A DNA stretch of 64,000 nt from Alkaliphilus transvaalensis ATCC 700919 (GCF_000621485.1 NZ_JHYF01000014.1:1-64000); one strand, 5' to 3'. Positions 36,764-45,447 are shown, counted from the stretch's first letter. Numbers and translations are program-made. The notes: generated from the letters alone by a model not told the origin.

Positions 36764-37859
36764 TTTCTTCTCAAGTTTATTAGGGGATCACACCCTTAAG
36801 ACAGTTATGATAGGAGCAACATTTTTGGGAGTTACCAGTGGTTCTATAGGTACTTTTGCAGTATTACGAAAACAGAGTCTTTTGGGAGATGCCATCTCCC
36901 ATTCTGCCCTTCCAGGAATTGCCCTTGCTTTTCTTTTAACGGGTAGTCGTGCTCCTATCATTCTCTTAACTGGCGGGTTATTAGTTGGATGGATCTCTGC
37001 TCTATGTATGATGGTTATCGTTAAATATAGTAGCATTAAGTATGATGGTGCTTTAGGGATTATTCTATCTGTGTTTTTTGGAATTGGAATGGTGTTAATG
37101 AGTTTCATTCAAAGATTACCTACCGCTAGTCAAGCTGGTTTAAATAAGTTTTTATTCGGTAGAGCAGCTACACTATTGCAGGAAGATTTAGTTGTTATGG
37201 GATGGTTTGGAGGAATCGCTCTTTTATTAATGTTAATATTCTGGAAGGAAATTAAGCTATTATGTTTTAACCCTGAGTTTGGTAGCAGTCTTGGATTTTC
37301 GATGCTTGCTCTAGACCTGTTAGTAACAACACTTTTAGTGGTTGCCATTGTTGTAGGGTTGCAAACTGTAGGGGTGGTTTTAATGAGTGTTATGATTATT
37401 GCCCCTGGTGTCGCTGCAAGACAATGGACTAATCGATTAGAGATTATGGTGATTCTTGCAGGGGTTTTTGGAGCTTTTTCTGGTATTATTGGTGCTATTA
37501 TTAGTAGCGAAGTAAGGAGGATGCCCACGGGACCAATTATCGTTCTTGTGAGCTTTCTACTAGTAGTCTTATCTATTCTGTTTGCTCCTAATCGTGGTTT
37601 GATATATAACCTTTATCGTAAAAATGCTATTCATAAAAAGATTCGAGAAGACCAAATTCTAATCTATTGTTATCATTTCTATCAAGAGGGTTTAGAAGGG
37701 GTTAGTGGAGAAAAATTACTTAACAGATTAAATTTTCTCTCGAATAGAAGAAGAATAAAACTACTCAATCGTTTGATTAAAGATGGTCTCCTTTCATTTG
37801 GCTCAAAAGGTTGGCATTTAACCCCCAAGGGGATCAATAGAGTATTAAGCCTAAAGTAG
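36756..37859 (+). CDS. mntC: Metal ABC transporter permease MntC with C-terminal winged-helix-like tail
   Basis: A 367-residue permease of the ABC-3 (TroC/ZnuB) family. The membrane part (about 1-280) has LGDAISHSALPGIALAFLLT near 43-62 and typical Gly-rich segments. After about residue 290 it extends into a soluble tail: KIREDQILIYCYHFYQ, then LSNRRRIKLLNRLIKDGLL and a LTPKGINRVL ending. This looks like the DtxR/MarR-type winged helix seen on some Firmicutes metal permeases. The tail could sense metal or act as a cytoplasmic lock; this is inference. Confidence 0.92.
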   Translation: MINFFSSLLGDHTLKTVMIGATFLGVTSGSIGTFAVLRKQSLLGDAISHSALPGIALAFLLTGSRAPIILLTGGLLVGWISALCMMVIVKYSSIKYDGALGIILSVFFGIGMVLMSFIQRLPTASQAGLNKFLFGRAATLLQEDLVVMGWFGGIALLLMLIFWKEIKLLCFNPEFGSSLGFSMLALDLLVTTLLVVAIVVGLQTVGVVLMSVMIIAPGVAARQWTNRLEIMVILAGVFGAFSGIIGAIISSEVRRMPTGPIIVLVSFLLVVLSILFAPNRGLIYNLYRKNAIHKKIREDQILIYCYHFYQEGLEGVSGEKLLNRLNFLSNRRRIKLLNRLIKDGLLSFGSKGWHLTPKGINRVLSLK

Positions 37860-37877
37860 AAATAGGAGGTGATTACC

Positions 37878-39008
37878 GTGAATAACCCTGCATTGGAGAT
37901 TCAGATATTGGCTGCACTGGTGGCAGTAACCTGTACCTTGTCTGGTGTCTTTTTAGTATTAAGAAAAATGGCTATGATGAGTGATGCCATTAGTCATTCA
38001 ATTTTACTTGGGATAGCTGTCGCTTTCCTATACACAAATAGTATTCACTCGCCTTTATTAATTTTAGGTGCAGCCGCAACTGGTTTAGTTACTGTATTTT
38101 TAGTGGAATTGTTGAAGCAAACAAATTTAGTGGCTGAAGATGCTGCTATTGGCTTAATTTTTACAGCATTATTTAGCATTGGCGTTATTATCATCTCCCG
38201 TTATGCCGCAAATGTTCATTTAGATATAGATGCTGTATTACTAGGTGAGATTGCCTTTGCTCCCTTTAGACGATTAACTGTATTTGGATATGACTTAGGA
38301 CCAAAGTCAATCTATATAATGGCTGGGATCTTGCTCTTAAACCTCTTGTTTATATCATTATTTTTTAAAGAATTAAAGTTAATTACTTTTGACCCTAAAC
38401 TGGCGGCTGCATTGGGGTTTACGCCGGCATTAATTCATTATAGTTTAATGGGAGTTGTTTCTATCACAGCTGTTGGAGCCTTTGATGCTGTCGGGTCAAT
38501 TTTAGTTGTTGCTTTAATGGTTGTGCCTCCGCTAACTGCCTATCTGTTAACTGAAGAACTAGAAAACATGCTGTTAATTAGTGGTGGTTTTGGAGTCGCT
38601 ATTGGTATATTAGGTTATCAAATGGCTAGAATACTGGATGTTTCTATTGCTGGCTCAATGGCAAGTATGGCTGGTCTTCTTTTCTTATTAACTTTTTTAT
38701 TGGCCCCCAAGAAAGGATTAATTTCTATCATAATTAGAAGAAAGCAACAACAATTTAGTTTTGCTTGCCTAACCCTTCTAATTCACTTATTCAATCATGA
38801 GGATTCTATAGAAATAAATGAAGAATCTAATGAAGAGCATATCATCGACTTCATGAGGTGGCCACCTCCAAATACTTTAAAAATAATTAATCAACTAATT
38901 GAGATGGGGTTAATAACTAATGACAAACACATTCTACGTTTAACTGATCAGGGTAGATATGAAGCTAGGATAGGTCTTAATACCATTAAGCCCTCAACAG
39001 AAAACTAA
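37878..39008 (+). CDS. mntD: Metal ABC transporter permease MntD with C-terminal winged-helix-like tail
   Basis: A 376-residue second ABC-3 permease, related to MntC, with MMSDAISHSILLGIAVAFL near 33-51. A C-terminal extension (from about 290) ends in EEHIIDFMRWPPPNTLKIIN, LIEMGLI and LRLTDQGRYEARIGL, again a winged-helix-like module. The start is a GTG eight bases after AGGAGG; the longest frame begins at an earlier GTG that lies inside this ribosome site. It heterodimerises with MntC. Confidence 0.91.
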   Translation: MNNPALEIQILAALVAVTCTLSGVFLVLRKMAMMSDAISHSILLGIAVAFLYTNSIHSPLLILGAAATGLVTVFLVELLKQTNLVAEDAAIGLIFTALFSIGVIIISRYAANVHLDIDAVLLGEIAFAPFRRLTVFGYDLGPKSIYIMAGILLLNLLFISLFFKELKLITFDPKLAAALGFTPALIHYSLMGVVSITAVGAFDAVGSILVVALMVVPPLTAYLLTEELENMLLISGGFGVAIGILGYQMARILDVSIAGSMASMAGLLFLLTFLLAPKKGLISIIIRRKQQQFSFACLTLLIHLFNHEDSIEINEESNEEHIIDFMRWPPPNTLKIINQLIEMGLITNDKHILRLTDQGRYEARIGLNTIKPSTEN

Positions 39009-39025
39009 AGAAAGAGCCAAAAAAG

Positions 39026-39066
39026 AAAGCTAAGGTTGATGGGGTTAACATCAACCTTAGCTTTTA
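39026..39066. terminator. Terminator after mntABCD, shared with prx
   Basis: AAAGCTAAGGTTGA pairs with TCAACCTTAGCTTTT across loop 39040-39050. The T run follows on the plus strand, and the A run before the stem serves the reverse strand. Confidence 0.9.
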
Positions 39067-39100
39067 TGAGGGAAGCCATTTAAGTCTTCAAAATTTTTAA

Positions 39101-39640
39101 TTAAAGCATTTCATCTCCTGGTTTCCAATCGATTGGGCATAATCCACCAGCTTTTAGTCCTTGTAATACTCTGATTGTTTCATCTACACTTCTTCCTACA
39201 TTTAGGTCATGTACAACAGAGTATCTTAGTACTCCTTCTGGATCTATAATAAATAATCCTCTTAAAGCAATTCCATCTTCTTCAACTAATACCCCGTAGT
39301 CTCTTGCTACTTTTTGTGTCATATCTGAAGCTAATGGGAATTGAAGTTGCCCTAATCCACCTTGATCGTGGGCTGCATTAATCCATGCTTTATGAGAATG
39401 CTCACTGTCTGTACTTACCCCTAAAATTTCAGCACCTAATTTTTTAAAGTCTTCGATTTTACTATTGTATCCTTTAATTTCTGTTGGGCATACAAAAGTA
39501 AAGTCTAGTGGATAGAAGAACATTACTAACCATTTTCCTTTGTAATCTTCTAAAGATACTCGTCCAAAATTTTTACCTTCTCCATCTACTGTTTTCATTT
39601 CAAAACTTGGTGCCTTTAAACCTACCATTCTTTCTGCCAT
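39101..39640 (-). CDS. 2-Cys peroxiredoxin (AhpC/TSA family)
   Basis: A 179-residue thiol peroxidase. The peroxidatic Cys is in FYPLDFTFVCPTE near 42-54 and the resolving Cys near 167 in GGLCPIDWKPGDEML, so it is a typical 2-Cys enzyme. Both positions are cysteine, not selenocysteine. It reduces hydrogen peroxide and organic peroxides with a thioredoxin or AhpF-like partner, not encoded here. AGGAGG precedes the ATG. No clear PerR box (TTATAATnATTATAA) is seen upstream. Confidence 0.95.
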   Translation of the reverse strand: MAERMVGLKAPSFEMKTVDGEGKNFGRVSLEDYKGKWLVMFFYPLDFTFVCPTEIKGYNSKIEDFKKLGAEILGVSTDSEHSHKAWINAAHDQGGLGQLQFPLASDMTQKVARDYGVLVEEDGIALRGLFIIDPEGVLRYSVVHDLNVGRSVDETIRVLQGLKAGGLCPIDWKPGDEML

Positions 39641-39977
39641 TTTATGTACCTCCTATAAATTTTTTCTAATTTTATCTCAGTCAATATATTTATATCCCCT
39701 ATTTTTTATTTTAAACAATAAAATTTATTAAAAAACAAAAATTATTATTTATTTTTTTCTCAGAAGAAATAAATCTATTTTCTTTAGTATGATTGTTTTT
39801 ATAGACTTAGTATATGTATATGGTATGATTAAGAATTGTGATAACTAAAGGTACTTCTATAGATATTGCAAATAAGGGCAAGAACCCCTATAAATACTTT
39901 TCCAACGATATTAAATTAAATAATTAAAAGGGTTGGTTTAATGGTTTGCCCTAATACAACTTTAGTTGTCTCCTAAG
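39641..39977. other. Spacer upstream of the peroxiredoxin gene
   Basis: Very AT-rich sequence of about 340 bp with no open frame worth reporting. It holds the peroxiredoxin promoter (no confident boxes). Confidence 0.45.
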
Positions 39978-40013
39978 AAAAAAGTATAGGCTACTAATCC
40001 GCCTATACTTTTT
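39978..40013 (-). terminator. Terminator of the cad operon
   Basis: AAAAAGTATAGGC and GCCTATACTTTTT form a perfect 13-bp stem with T runs on both sides; for the leftward cadA transcript it ends in TTTTTTCTT. Confidence 0.9.
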
Positions 40014-40055
40014 GGTTTAATATTATTTGGTTTAATATTATTTGGTTTAATATTA
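40011..40055. repeat. Exact triple tandem repeat TTTGGTTTAATATTA
   Basis: Three perfect 15-bp copies at 40011, 40026 and 40041, between the cadA stop and its terminator, so they are transcribed in the 3' untranslated region. Confidence 0.92.
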
Positions 40056-40108
40056 TTATGTTTTTAGTATTATTTGGCTGACTTAATTTTAAATTACAAT
40101 TTAAATGT

Positions 40109-42262
40109 CTATTTCATTTTTAGAAGCCTCATGCCGTTTAAAATTACAATGATAGCAGCACCTGTATCTGCAAAAACTGCCATCCACAGATTAGCCATTC
40201 CTAAGAAGGTTAAAACCATAAAAATTGCCTTCACAAAGATCGAAAACCATATGTTTTGCTTAATAATGGTTAAAGTTTTTCTACTTAAATCTATTGCATA
40301 GGCTACTTTTGTTAGATCGTCTCCCATAAGGGCAATATCTGCTGTTTCTAATGCTGTATCTGTACCAGCTACCCCCATGGCGATTCCAATATTGGCTGTA
40401 GCCAATGCTGGTGCATCATTGATTCCATCCCCAACCATTGCGACTTTTCCATACTTTTCAGTCAGTAGATTGATTTCTTTTAATTTATCCTCTGGCATTA
40501 GTCCTGCTCTGTAGGAATCTAACCCGATCTCCTTCGCAACTGCTTCTGCTGTAGCTTCATGATCACCAGTTAACATCGTTATATTTTTTATGCCAGATTT
40601 TTTTAAGGATAAAATCGCCTGTTTACTTTCTTTTCTTATGGTATCGGCTACAGTAAATAGAGCTATAATTTCTTTATCTGTTCCCATTAAAATTACTGTT
40701 TTACCTGTAGTTTGATAAGCCTGTATTAGATTTTCAAGATTGGATAAATCTATCTTTAATTCATTAAACAAGCGACGATTCCCTAAATAATAAGTTTTAT
40801 GGTTTATTTCCCCTTTAATGCCTTTTCCTATTAAGGCTTCAAAGTTTTCTACATTTAAATGATAATTAAGGTTAGCTTCTTTTGCTTGTTCAACCACTGC
40901 CTTAGCGATTGGGTGCTCTGAACCCTTTTCTAGTGCCGCCGCCAAGGCTAGTGGGTTAATCCCTTCTTCTTCCTTTATAATCTCGACTTCTACAACCCTT
41001 GGCTTACCTTCTGTTAAGGTACCTGTTTTATCTAAAGCAATAGCCTTTAGTCTCCCTGTTTCTTCTAAGTGGGCGCCTCCTTTAATTAATATACCTTGTT
41101 TTGAAGCGTTTCCTATAGCTGAAACAATTGAAACTGGTGTAGATATAACTAAGGCACAAGGGCAAGAAATAACTAATAGAATTAAAGCCTTTTTCAACCA
41201 TTCGCTAAATTCCAGACCAAATACTAGTGAAGGTATTGTTGCGATCCCCATCGCTACTATAACAACAATTGGCGTATAGTACTTTGCAAAGACATCCACC
41301 ATTTGTTGTGATGGCGCTTTTTTATTTTGTGCTTCCTCAACCATGTGCATGATTTTAGCAAGAGTTGTATCTGTAACTAATTTTGTAACTCTTACCTCCA
41401 ATAACCCCTGTTGATTAATGGTAGCAGCGTAGACTTCATCCCCTATTGTTTTTTCAACAGGTATTGATTCACCAGTTATAGGGGCTTGATTAATTGTGGT
41501 ATACCCTTTAATAATGGTTCCATCTATAGGAATTTTTGCACCCGGTTTTACAATAATAACATCATCAACCTTGAGATCATCAACTGAAACTAATACTTCC
41601 TCCTTTCCATTTTTAAGGAAAGCTTCGTTTGGTGCTAAATCCATTAAAGCTTCAATGGACTTTCTTGTTTGATCCATCGTATAGTTTTGCAATGTATTTC
41701 CTACTGAAAAAAGAAATACAACTGCTGCTCCTTCTGACCATTCTCCTAAAAAAGCAGCCCCAATTACTGCCACAGACATTAAAAAGTTCATGTCTAAACT
41801 AAGTCTTTTTAATGAATTGAGGCCACTTTTACCGATATAATAACCTCCTAAAATAATTGATGCCAAATAAAAAGGAACTAGGGTATTCTTTTCTATGCCT
41901 AACGCACCTAATATAATAGCAGTAGCAAAAATTAGGCCTGAAGCTAAAGTTAGTCTCAATTTTTTATCTTGATACCAAGGTCTTTTTTCTTTTCTATTTT
42001 CTTTGCTAATAGAAGACTTGCTAATAATCCTTCCCGAATGTCCACTGGCCTCTATTGCTTGTAAAAGTAGATTTTTATCTAAATCTTTTCTATGTTTGAC
42101 CTGCATTTTACCTATACTAAAATTTAGTTTAGCATCTTCAACACCTATAACTAATGTAACGCTTCTCTCAACCTTGAGAGCACAACTAGGTCAGTCTACT
42201 CCCTCCACCAAGATCACAGTTACCTCACTACCAGTTTTTTCATTAATCGATTCCGCAGTCAT
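40109..42262 (-). CDS. cadA: Selenocysteine-containing CadA-type heavy-metal P-type ATPase
   Basis: A 717-residue P1B-type ATPase if the in-frame UGA at 42191-42193 (codon 24) is read as selenocysteine. The start at 42262 has GGGGGG eight bases upstream. Codons 19-31 give VEGVD-U-PSCALKV, i.e. an HMA domain whose usual C-x-x-C metal site becomes U-x-x-C; the rest of the HMA domain runs to about residue 78. The ATPase core is intact: TGES 263-266, CPC 367-369, DKTGT from 411, HP 450-451 and GDGIND from 611. CPC and the CadC neighbour point to Zn/Cd/Pb export. A conventional call would begin at Met53 and lose the HMA motif. A frameshift is not needed; only one UGA interrupts the frame. Confidence 0.88.
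42161..42193 (-). promoter_or_regulatory. Bacterial SECIS-like hairpin after the cadA UGA
   Basis: Directly after the UGA the mRNA can fold CUCUCA-AGGU-UGAGAG (arms 42175-42180 and 42165-42170). The apical loop has G in its second position and starts 16 nt after the UGA, within the known range for bacterial SECIS elements that bind SelB. Confidence 0.7.
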
Positions 42263-42279
42263 TGGTTTTGTCCCCCCTT

Positions 42280-42648
42280 CTATGAATGTTCTATATGGGC
42301 TAATCCTTGCTCTAAAACCTGCATTACATGGTTATCATCTAGAGAGTAATAAATTATTTTTCCCTCTCTTCTGTATTTTACAAGTCTTGCAGCCTTTAAT
42401 ACCCTCAGTTGATGGGAAATAGCCGATTGATTCATATTTAATACCGCCGCAATATCACAAACACACATTTCTGTTTGAAAAAGGGCATGTAGTATTTTTA
42501 TTCTTGTGGCATCTCCAAAAACTTTAAAAAACTCTGTTAGTTGATTGACTGTAGCCTCTTCTAGCATCTGTTCTTTTACATTTTTTACGTCTTCTTCATG
42601 GATACATTGGATTTCACATACTTCAATTTCCTTATCTTTCTTCTTCAT
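42280..42648 (-). CDS. cadC: CadC/SmtB-type ArsR metal-responsive repressor
   Basis: A 122-residue winged-helix repressor. It begins MKKKDKEIEVCEIQC, which with MCVCD near 60-65 gives the four-cysteine alpha-3N site of CadC (Cd/Pb). The last helix also carries DDNHV and AHIEH, the alpha-5 Zn/Co site of SmtB/CzrA. DNA-recognition helix: MNQSAISHQLRVLKAA near 73-88. I start at the eighth codon of the longest frame, because the first ATG lies inside the operator and GGAAGG serves the later one. It precedes cadA by 17 bp. Confidence 0.94.
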   Translation of the reverse strand: MKKKDKEIEVCEIQCIHEEDVKNVKEQMLEEATVNQLTEFFKVFGDATRIKILHALFQTEMCVCDIAAVLNMNQSAISHQLRVLKAARLVKYRREGKIIYYSLDDNHVMQVLEQGLAHIEHS

Positions 42649-42666
42649 TCCTCTCACCTTCCTTTT

Positions 42667-42688
42667 CATATGAACAACTATTCATATG
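42667..42688 (-). promoter_or_regulatory. CadC/SmtB operator
   Basis: CATATGAA-CAACTA-TTCATATG is a perfect 8-bp inverted repeat and fits the ATGAACA..TATTCAT type of ArsR/SmtB operators. It lies just downstream of the cadC -10 box. Confidence 0.88.
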
Positions 42689-42699
42689 TTTATATATCT

Positions 42700-42728
42700 A
42701 TAATACCTATTTATGGTATTGTTGTCAA
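42700..42728 (-). promoter_or_regulatory. cadCA promoter
   Basis: Reverse strand TTGACA (42723-42728), 17-base spacer, TATTAT (42700-42705). The predicted start lies at or just before the operator. Confidence 0.87.
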
Positions 42729-42739
42729 GATATAATTTC

Positions 42740-42764
42740 AAAAAAAAGAAGCCCTTGGGCTTCT
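42740..42764 (-). terminator. Terminator of the Gfo/Idh oxidoreductase gene
   Basis: Reverse strand AGAAGCCCAAGGGCTTCT followed by eight T. It separates the oxidoreductase transcript from the cadC promoter 12 bp further on. Confidence 0.9.
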
Positions 42765-42890
42765 AATTATTTAAGAAATTAAACATTCTTTTCTCTATTG
42801 GTATTAAAACCTTTATGGATACTCCAATAAACTAATCTTATTAACTAACCTCTTTAACTACAAAGACTTTATTTTTCTTTTTTAGATTCC

Positions 42891-43850
42891 TTAGCTCTCA
42901 TTCTTTAGTAATTTTTCAACTACAATTTGAGCCTTGTAGCCTTCATTAAAGTCAATGATCTTTGAAGTTTCTCCATCTATTGCATTAAATACTTCATTAA
43001 TTAAATCGAGTAGATGATCATCTTCTGGTAATTCTACTAATGTTTTGTTTTGTTCCCTAGAAGTAACCCATAGTTCCCTCCAATTTACTAAAGAAAGGGT
43101 CCCTTTCCTTCCAAAAAGAGTTAATGAAAGATCCTCCATCTGGCCTATATCAGAAAAACCATTTAACAACACAGGTGTTCCATCAGATAGGGAGGCAGTT
43201 GCAATGATTCCCCCTTCACAACTGGTGGGATCATCTGGATATTCTATCTTTGTATCAATATTTTCTATAGGACCAAAAATCATTTGAACCATTTGGATAT
43301 AATGGGTAAAGACTTCTCTTACGAATCCACCCTGCTCCCTTGATGAAATCCAGTCAGTCTGCTGCCATGGACGAGGCCATTGAGGAAAGTATGCCTTTAA
43401 TTCTATTCTTCTTAATTCTCCCAAAAAGCCTTCCCTTAGTAAAGATTCTAATTTTTTGAAGGCTTGTGTATAGATTGTTGGAAAGTTCATTGCATGAACA
43501 ATTTTTTGTTTCTCTGCAGCTTCTAGCATTTCTTTTGCCTCTAGAGTTGAGTTAGCCAGTGGTTTTTCACATATAATATGTTTATTTGCTTCCATAATCT
43601 CCAACGCTAAAGCATGATGGTATTTTGGTGGTACTGCTAAATAAATTACATCAATTTCTTGATTTGATAATAGTTCTTTGTAATGGCTAACCGTGGAAAG
43701 GTTATATTGTTGTGCAATATGCTTAAGTCGTTCTTCATTAACATCATAAATACCTAATACATTACTTCTGGGATGCTTTCTTAAGGCTTTAATGAACCTT
43801 TCTCCCACGATCCCTACTCCAATTATACCAATATTAATGATTTTATCCAT
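42891..43850 (-). CDS. Gfo/Idh/MocA family oxidoreductase
   Basis: A 319-residue NAD(P)-dependent dehydrogenase. The N-terminal Rossmann domain begins IINIGIIGVGIVGERFIKAL, and EKPLANSTLEAKEML near 95-109 is the family EKP motif; the C-terminal alpha/beta domain (about 130-319) binds substrate. Such enzymes oxidise or reduce sugars, inositols or their derivatives. Substrate not predictable here. GGGAGG precedes the ATG. It stands alone with its own terminator. Confidence 0.9.
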   Translation of the reverse strand: MDKIINIGIIGVGIVGERFIKALRKHPRSNVLGIYDVNEERLKHIAQQYNLSTVSHYKELLSNQEIDVIYLAVPPKYHHALALEIMEANKHIICEKPLANSTLEAKEMLEAAEKQKIVHAMNFPTIYTQAFKKLESLLREGFLGELRRIELKAYFPQWPRPWQQTDWISSREQGGFVREVFTHYIQMVQMIFGPIENIDTKIEYPDDPTSCEGGIIATASLSDGTPVLLNGFSDIGQMEDLSLTLFGRKGTLSLVNWRELWVTSREQNKTLVELPEDDHLLDLINEVFNAIDGETSKIIDFNEGYKAQIVVEKLLKNES

Positions 43851-44095
43851 TCTTAAACACCCTCCCTATCCATTTTAAATTACATCATCTTCAAGCTGAA
43901 TCCCTTAGCAGAAATTATATTCCCCTATGGAATTTTAAAATTTATTTACTAATTCTAATTCTCTAGACTATATTAAAATCCCTTCCTTCTTAAATTAAGG
44001 ATCTTTCCAAAAATTAGTCTCCATCAGTTTTTACTAACAGATTAAATATGATAAAATTAAAGAAACAAAATAATACATAATGGGGGGGAATCTAT

Positions 44096-45130
44096 ATGAG
44101 CATGATTGATCAAAGTATTATTATCAATAAAACTAAAGTTAAAAATAGAATATTAATGCCACCTTTGGTCTGTTTCAACTGGGGGGACGAAGATGGTTTC
44201 GAAACCTATAACAGGGGTGAACATTATGGAAAAAGAGCAAAGGGAGGAACTGGTCTAATTGTATTAGAAGCCACTGCCATCTCAAAGGAGGGTCGCCTTT
44301 GTGATACCGAATTAGGACTATGGAAAGAGGAGCATGTCCCTCAATTTCAACGGATAGCCAAAAGCTGTCATGATGAAGACGCAGTGGTTATTGTGCAGTT
44401 GGTTCATGCAGGTATGAAGTCTGTAGGAGACACAGTACTATCATCTTCTGCTGTTGAGGTAGGGGATAAAAAGTGTCTTGAAATGACCTTGGATGATATT
44501 GAGAAAGTAAAAAATGATTTTGTTGCCGCTGCTGTAAGGGCTAAAAAGGCTGGACTTGATGGAGTAGAAATTCATGGAGCCCATGGCTATCTTTTAAGTC
44601 AGTTTACATCTAAAGAAGTTAATCAAAGAACCGATCTTTATGGAGGCTCTTTAGAAAACCGATTGAGGCTTCCTATTGAAATTATTGAAGCGGTACGTTT
44701 AGCCACTGGTGATGACTTTATCATTGTCTATCGTTTTGGGGTAAATGATCCTACTATGGAGGAGGATATTTATTTTGCTAAGAAGTTGGAGGCCTTAGGC
44801 GTAGATCTACTGAATGTTTCTGCTGGCATCGGATCTAACGACATTATAGTACCTAAAGATTATCCCTTCTCTTTTGTAACTTATATGGGAACAGAGCTTC
44901 ATAAGGCTGTGAATATTCCTGTTGCTTGTGTTTTTGGTATTAAGGAGCCTAAGCAGGCTGAGTATTTATTAGAGAACCATATGACTGATATGGTGGCGGT
45001 TGGTAGGGCTTTATTGGCTGATCCTGAATGGACTAATAAAGCGATTAGGGGTGAGGCGGTTGATGTCTGTTATCATTGTAAGCCCCGTTGTAAGTATAGT
45101 GTGGATGGTAGAACTTGCCCTTGGTATTAG
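44096..45130 (+). CDS. Old Yellow Enzyme-type flavin oxidoreductase with C-terminal Cys cluster
   Basis: A 344-residue FMN barrel protein. LVHAGMKS near 102-109, IHGAHGYLLSQFTS near 161-174 (His-x-x-His) and YGGSLENRLRLP near 182-193 are typical. The C-terminus reads CYHCKPRC then, eight residues later, a fourth Cys, close to the C-x2-C-x3-C-xn-C [4Fe-4S] site of 2,4-dienoyl-CoA reductase-type enzymes. The C-terminal FAD/NADH domain of those enzymes is absent and the gene ends right after the cluster. Probably a single-domain enoate-reductase-like enzyme with an iron-sulfur relay. A G-rich site precedes the ATG. Confidence 0.88.
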   Translation: MSMIDQSIIINKTKVKNRILMPPLVCFNWGDEDGFETYNRGEHYGKRAKGGTGLIVLEATAISKEGRLCDTELGLWKEEHVPQFQRIAKSCHDEDAVVIVQLVHAGMKSVGDTVLSSSAVEVGDKKCLEMTLDDIEKVKNDFVAAAVRAKKAGLDGVEIHGAHGYLLSQFTSKEVNQRTDLYGGSLENRLRLPIEIIEAVRLATGDDFIIVYRFGVNDPTMEEDIYFAKKLEALGVDLLNVSAGIGSNDIIVPKDYPFSFVTYMGTELHKAVNIPVACVFGIKEPKQAEYLLENHMTDMVAVGRALLADPEWTNKAIRGEAVDVCYHCKPRCKYSVDGRTCPWY

Positions 45131-45168
45131 AATTACCTTAAGATAGTATAATGGCTGATATAATAGCA

Positions 45169-45203
45169 ATAAGAGGCTATCTCAATAAAAGATAGCCTCT
45201 TAT
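45169..45203 (+). terminator. Terminator of the flavin oxidoreductase gene
   Basis: AATAAGAGGCTATCT pairs with AGATAGCCTCTTAT; T content after the stem is modest. Confidence 0.75.
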
Positions 45204-45264
45204 ACTTACACTTAGCTTATACTTTAAATTAATCTTTATATTATATTTGATGAATGAATATTTG

Positions 45265-45447
45265 TTAATTGACTTCCCTTAACTCCTTTAATGGAACTTC
45301 CATCACATCATTTGAAAACATATCTTGTTTAATTTCTGCTGTGTTTTTATTGGGATTAACTCCTGCAATCCAAATAGATTGGCCATTATATTGCACTGGT
45401 ATTTTTTCGTTAGATTCTATGATTTCTTGTGCTCGTCTTGCATCCAT
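45265..45447 (-). CDS. sspH: H-type small acid-soluble spore protein
   Basis: A 60-residue protein, normal length for SspH. MDARRAQEIIES at the start, the GQSIWIAGVNP stretch and the V-P-L-K-E-L end match the SspH family. It is a minor spore core protein made in the forespore and supports assignment to a spore former. AAAGGAG precedes the ATG. Monocistronic; a sigma-G promoter was not identified. Confidence 0.93.
   Translation of the reverse strand: MDARRAQEIIESNEKIPVQYNGQSIWIAGVNPNKNTAEIKQDMFSNDVMEVPLKELREVN

Noticed and set aside
39101-39640. Second selenoprotein (peroxiredoxin)
   Set aside because: Both the peroxidatic and the resolving positions are encoded as Cys, with no in-frame UGA.
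39641-39800. PerR box upstream of the peroxiredoxin gene
   Set aside because: Only AT-rich stretches, no TTATAATnATTATAA-like palindrome with acceptable match.
42191-42193. UGA in cadA as a nonsense mutation or sequencing error
   Set aside because: HMA sequence continues in frame on both sides, the site falls exactly on a metal-binding Cys, the downstream ATPase is intact and a SECIS-like hairpin follows. Recoding is the simpler reading, though a sequencing check is still the decisive test.
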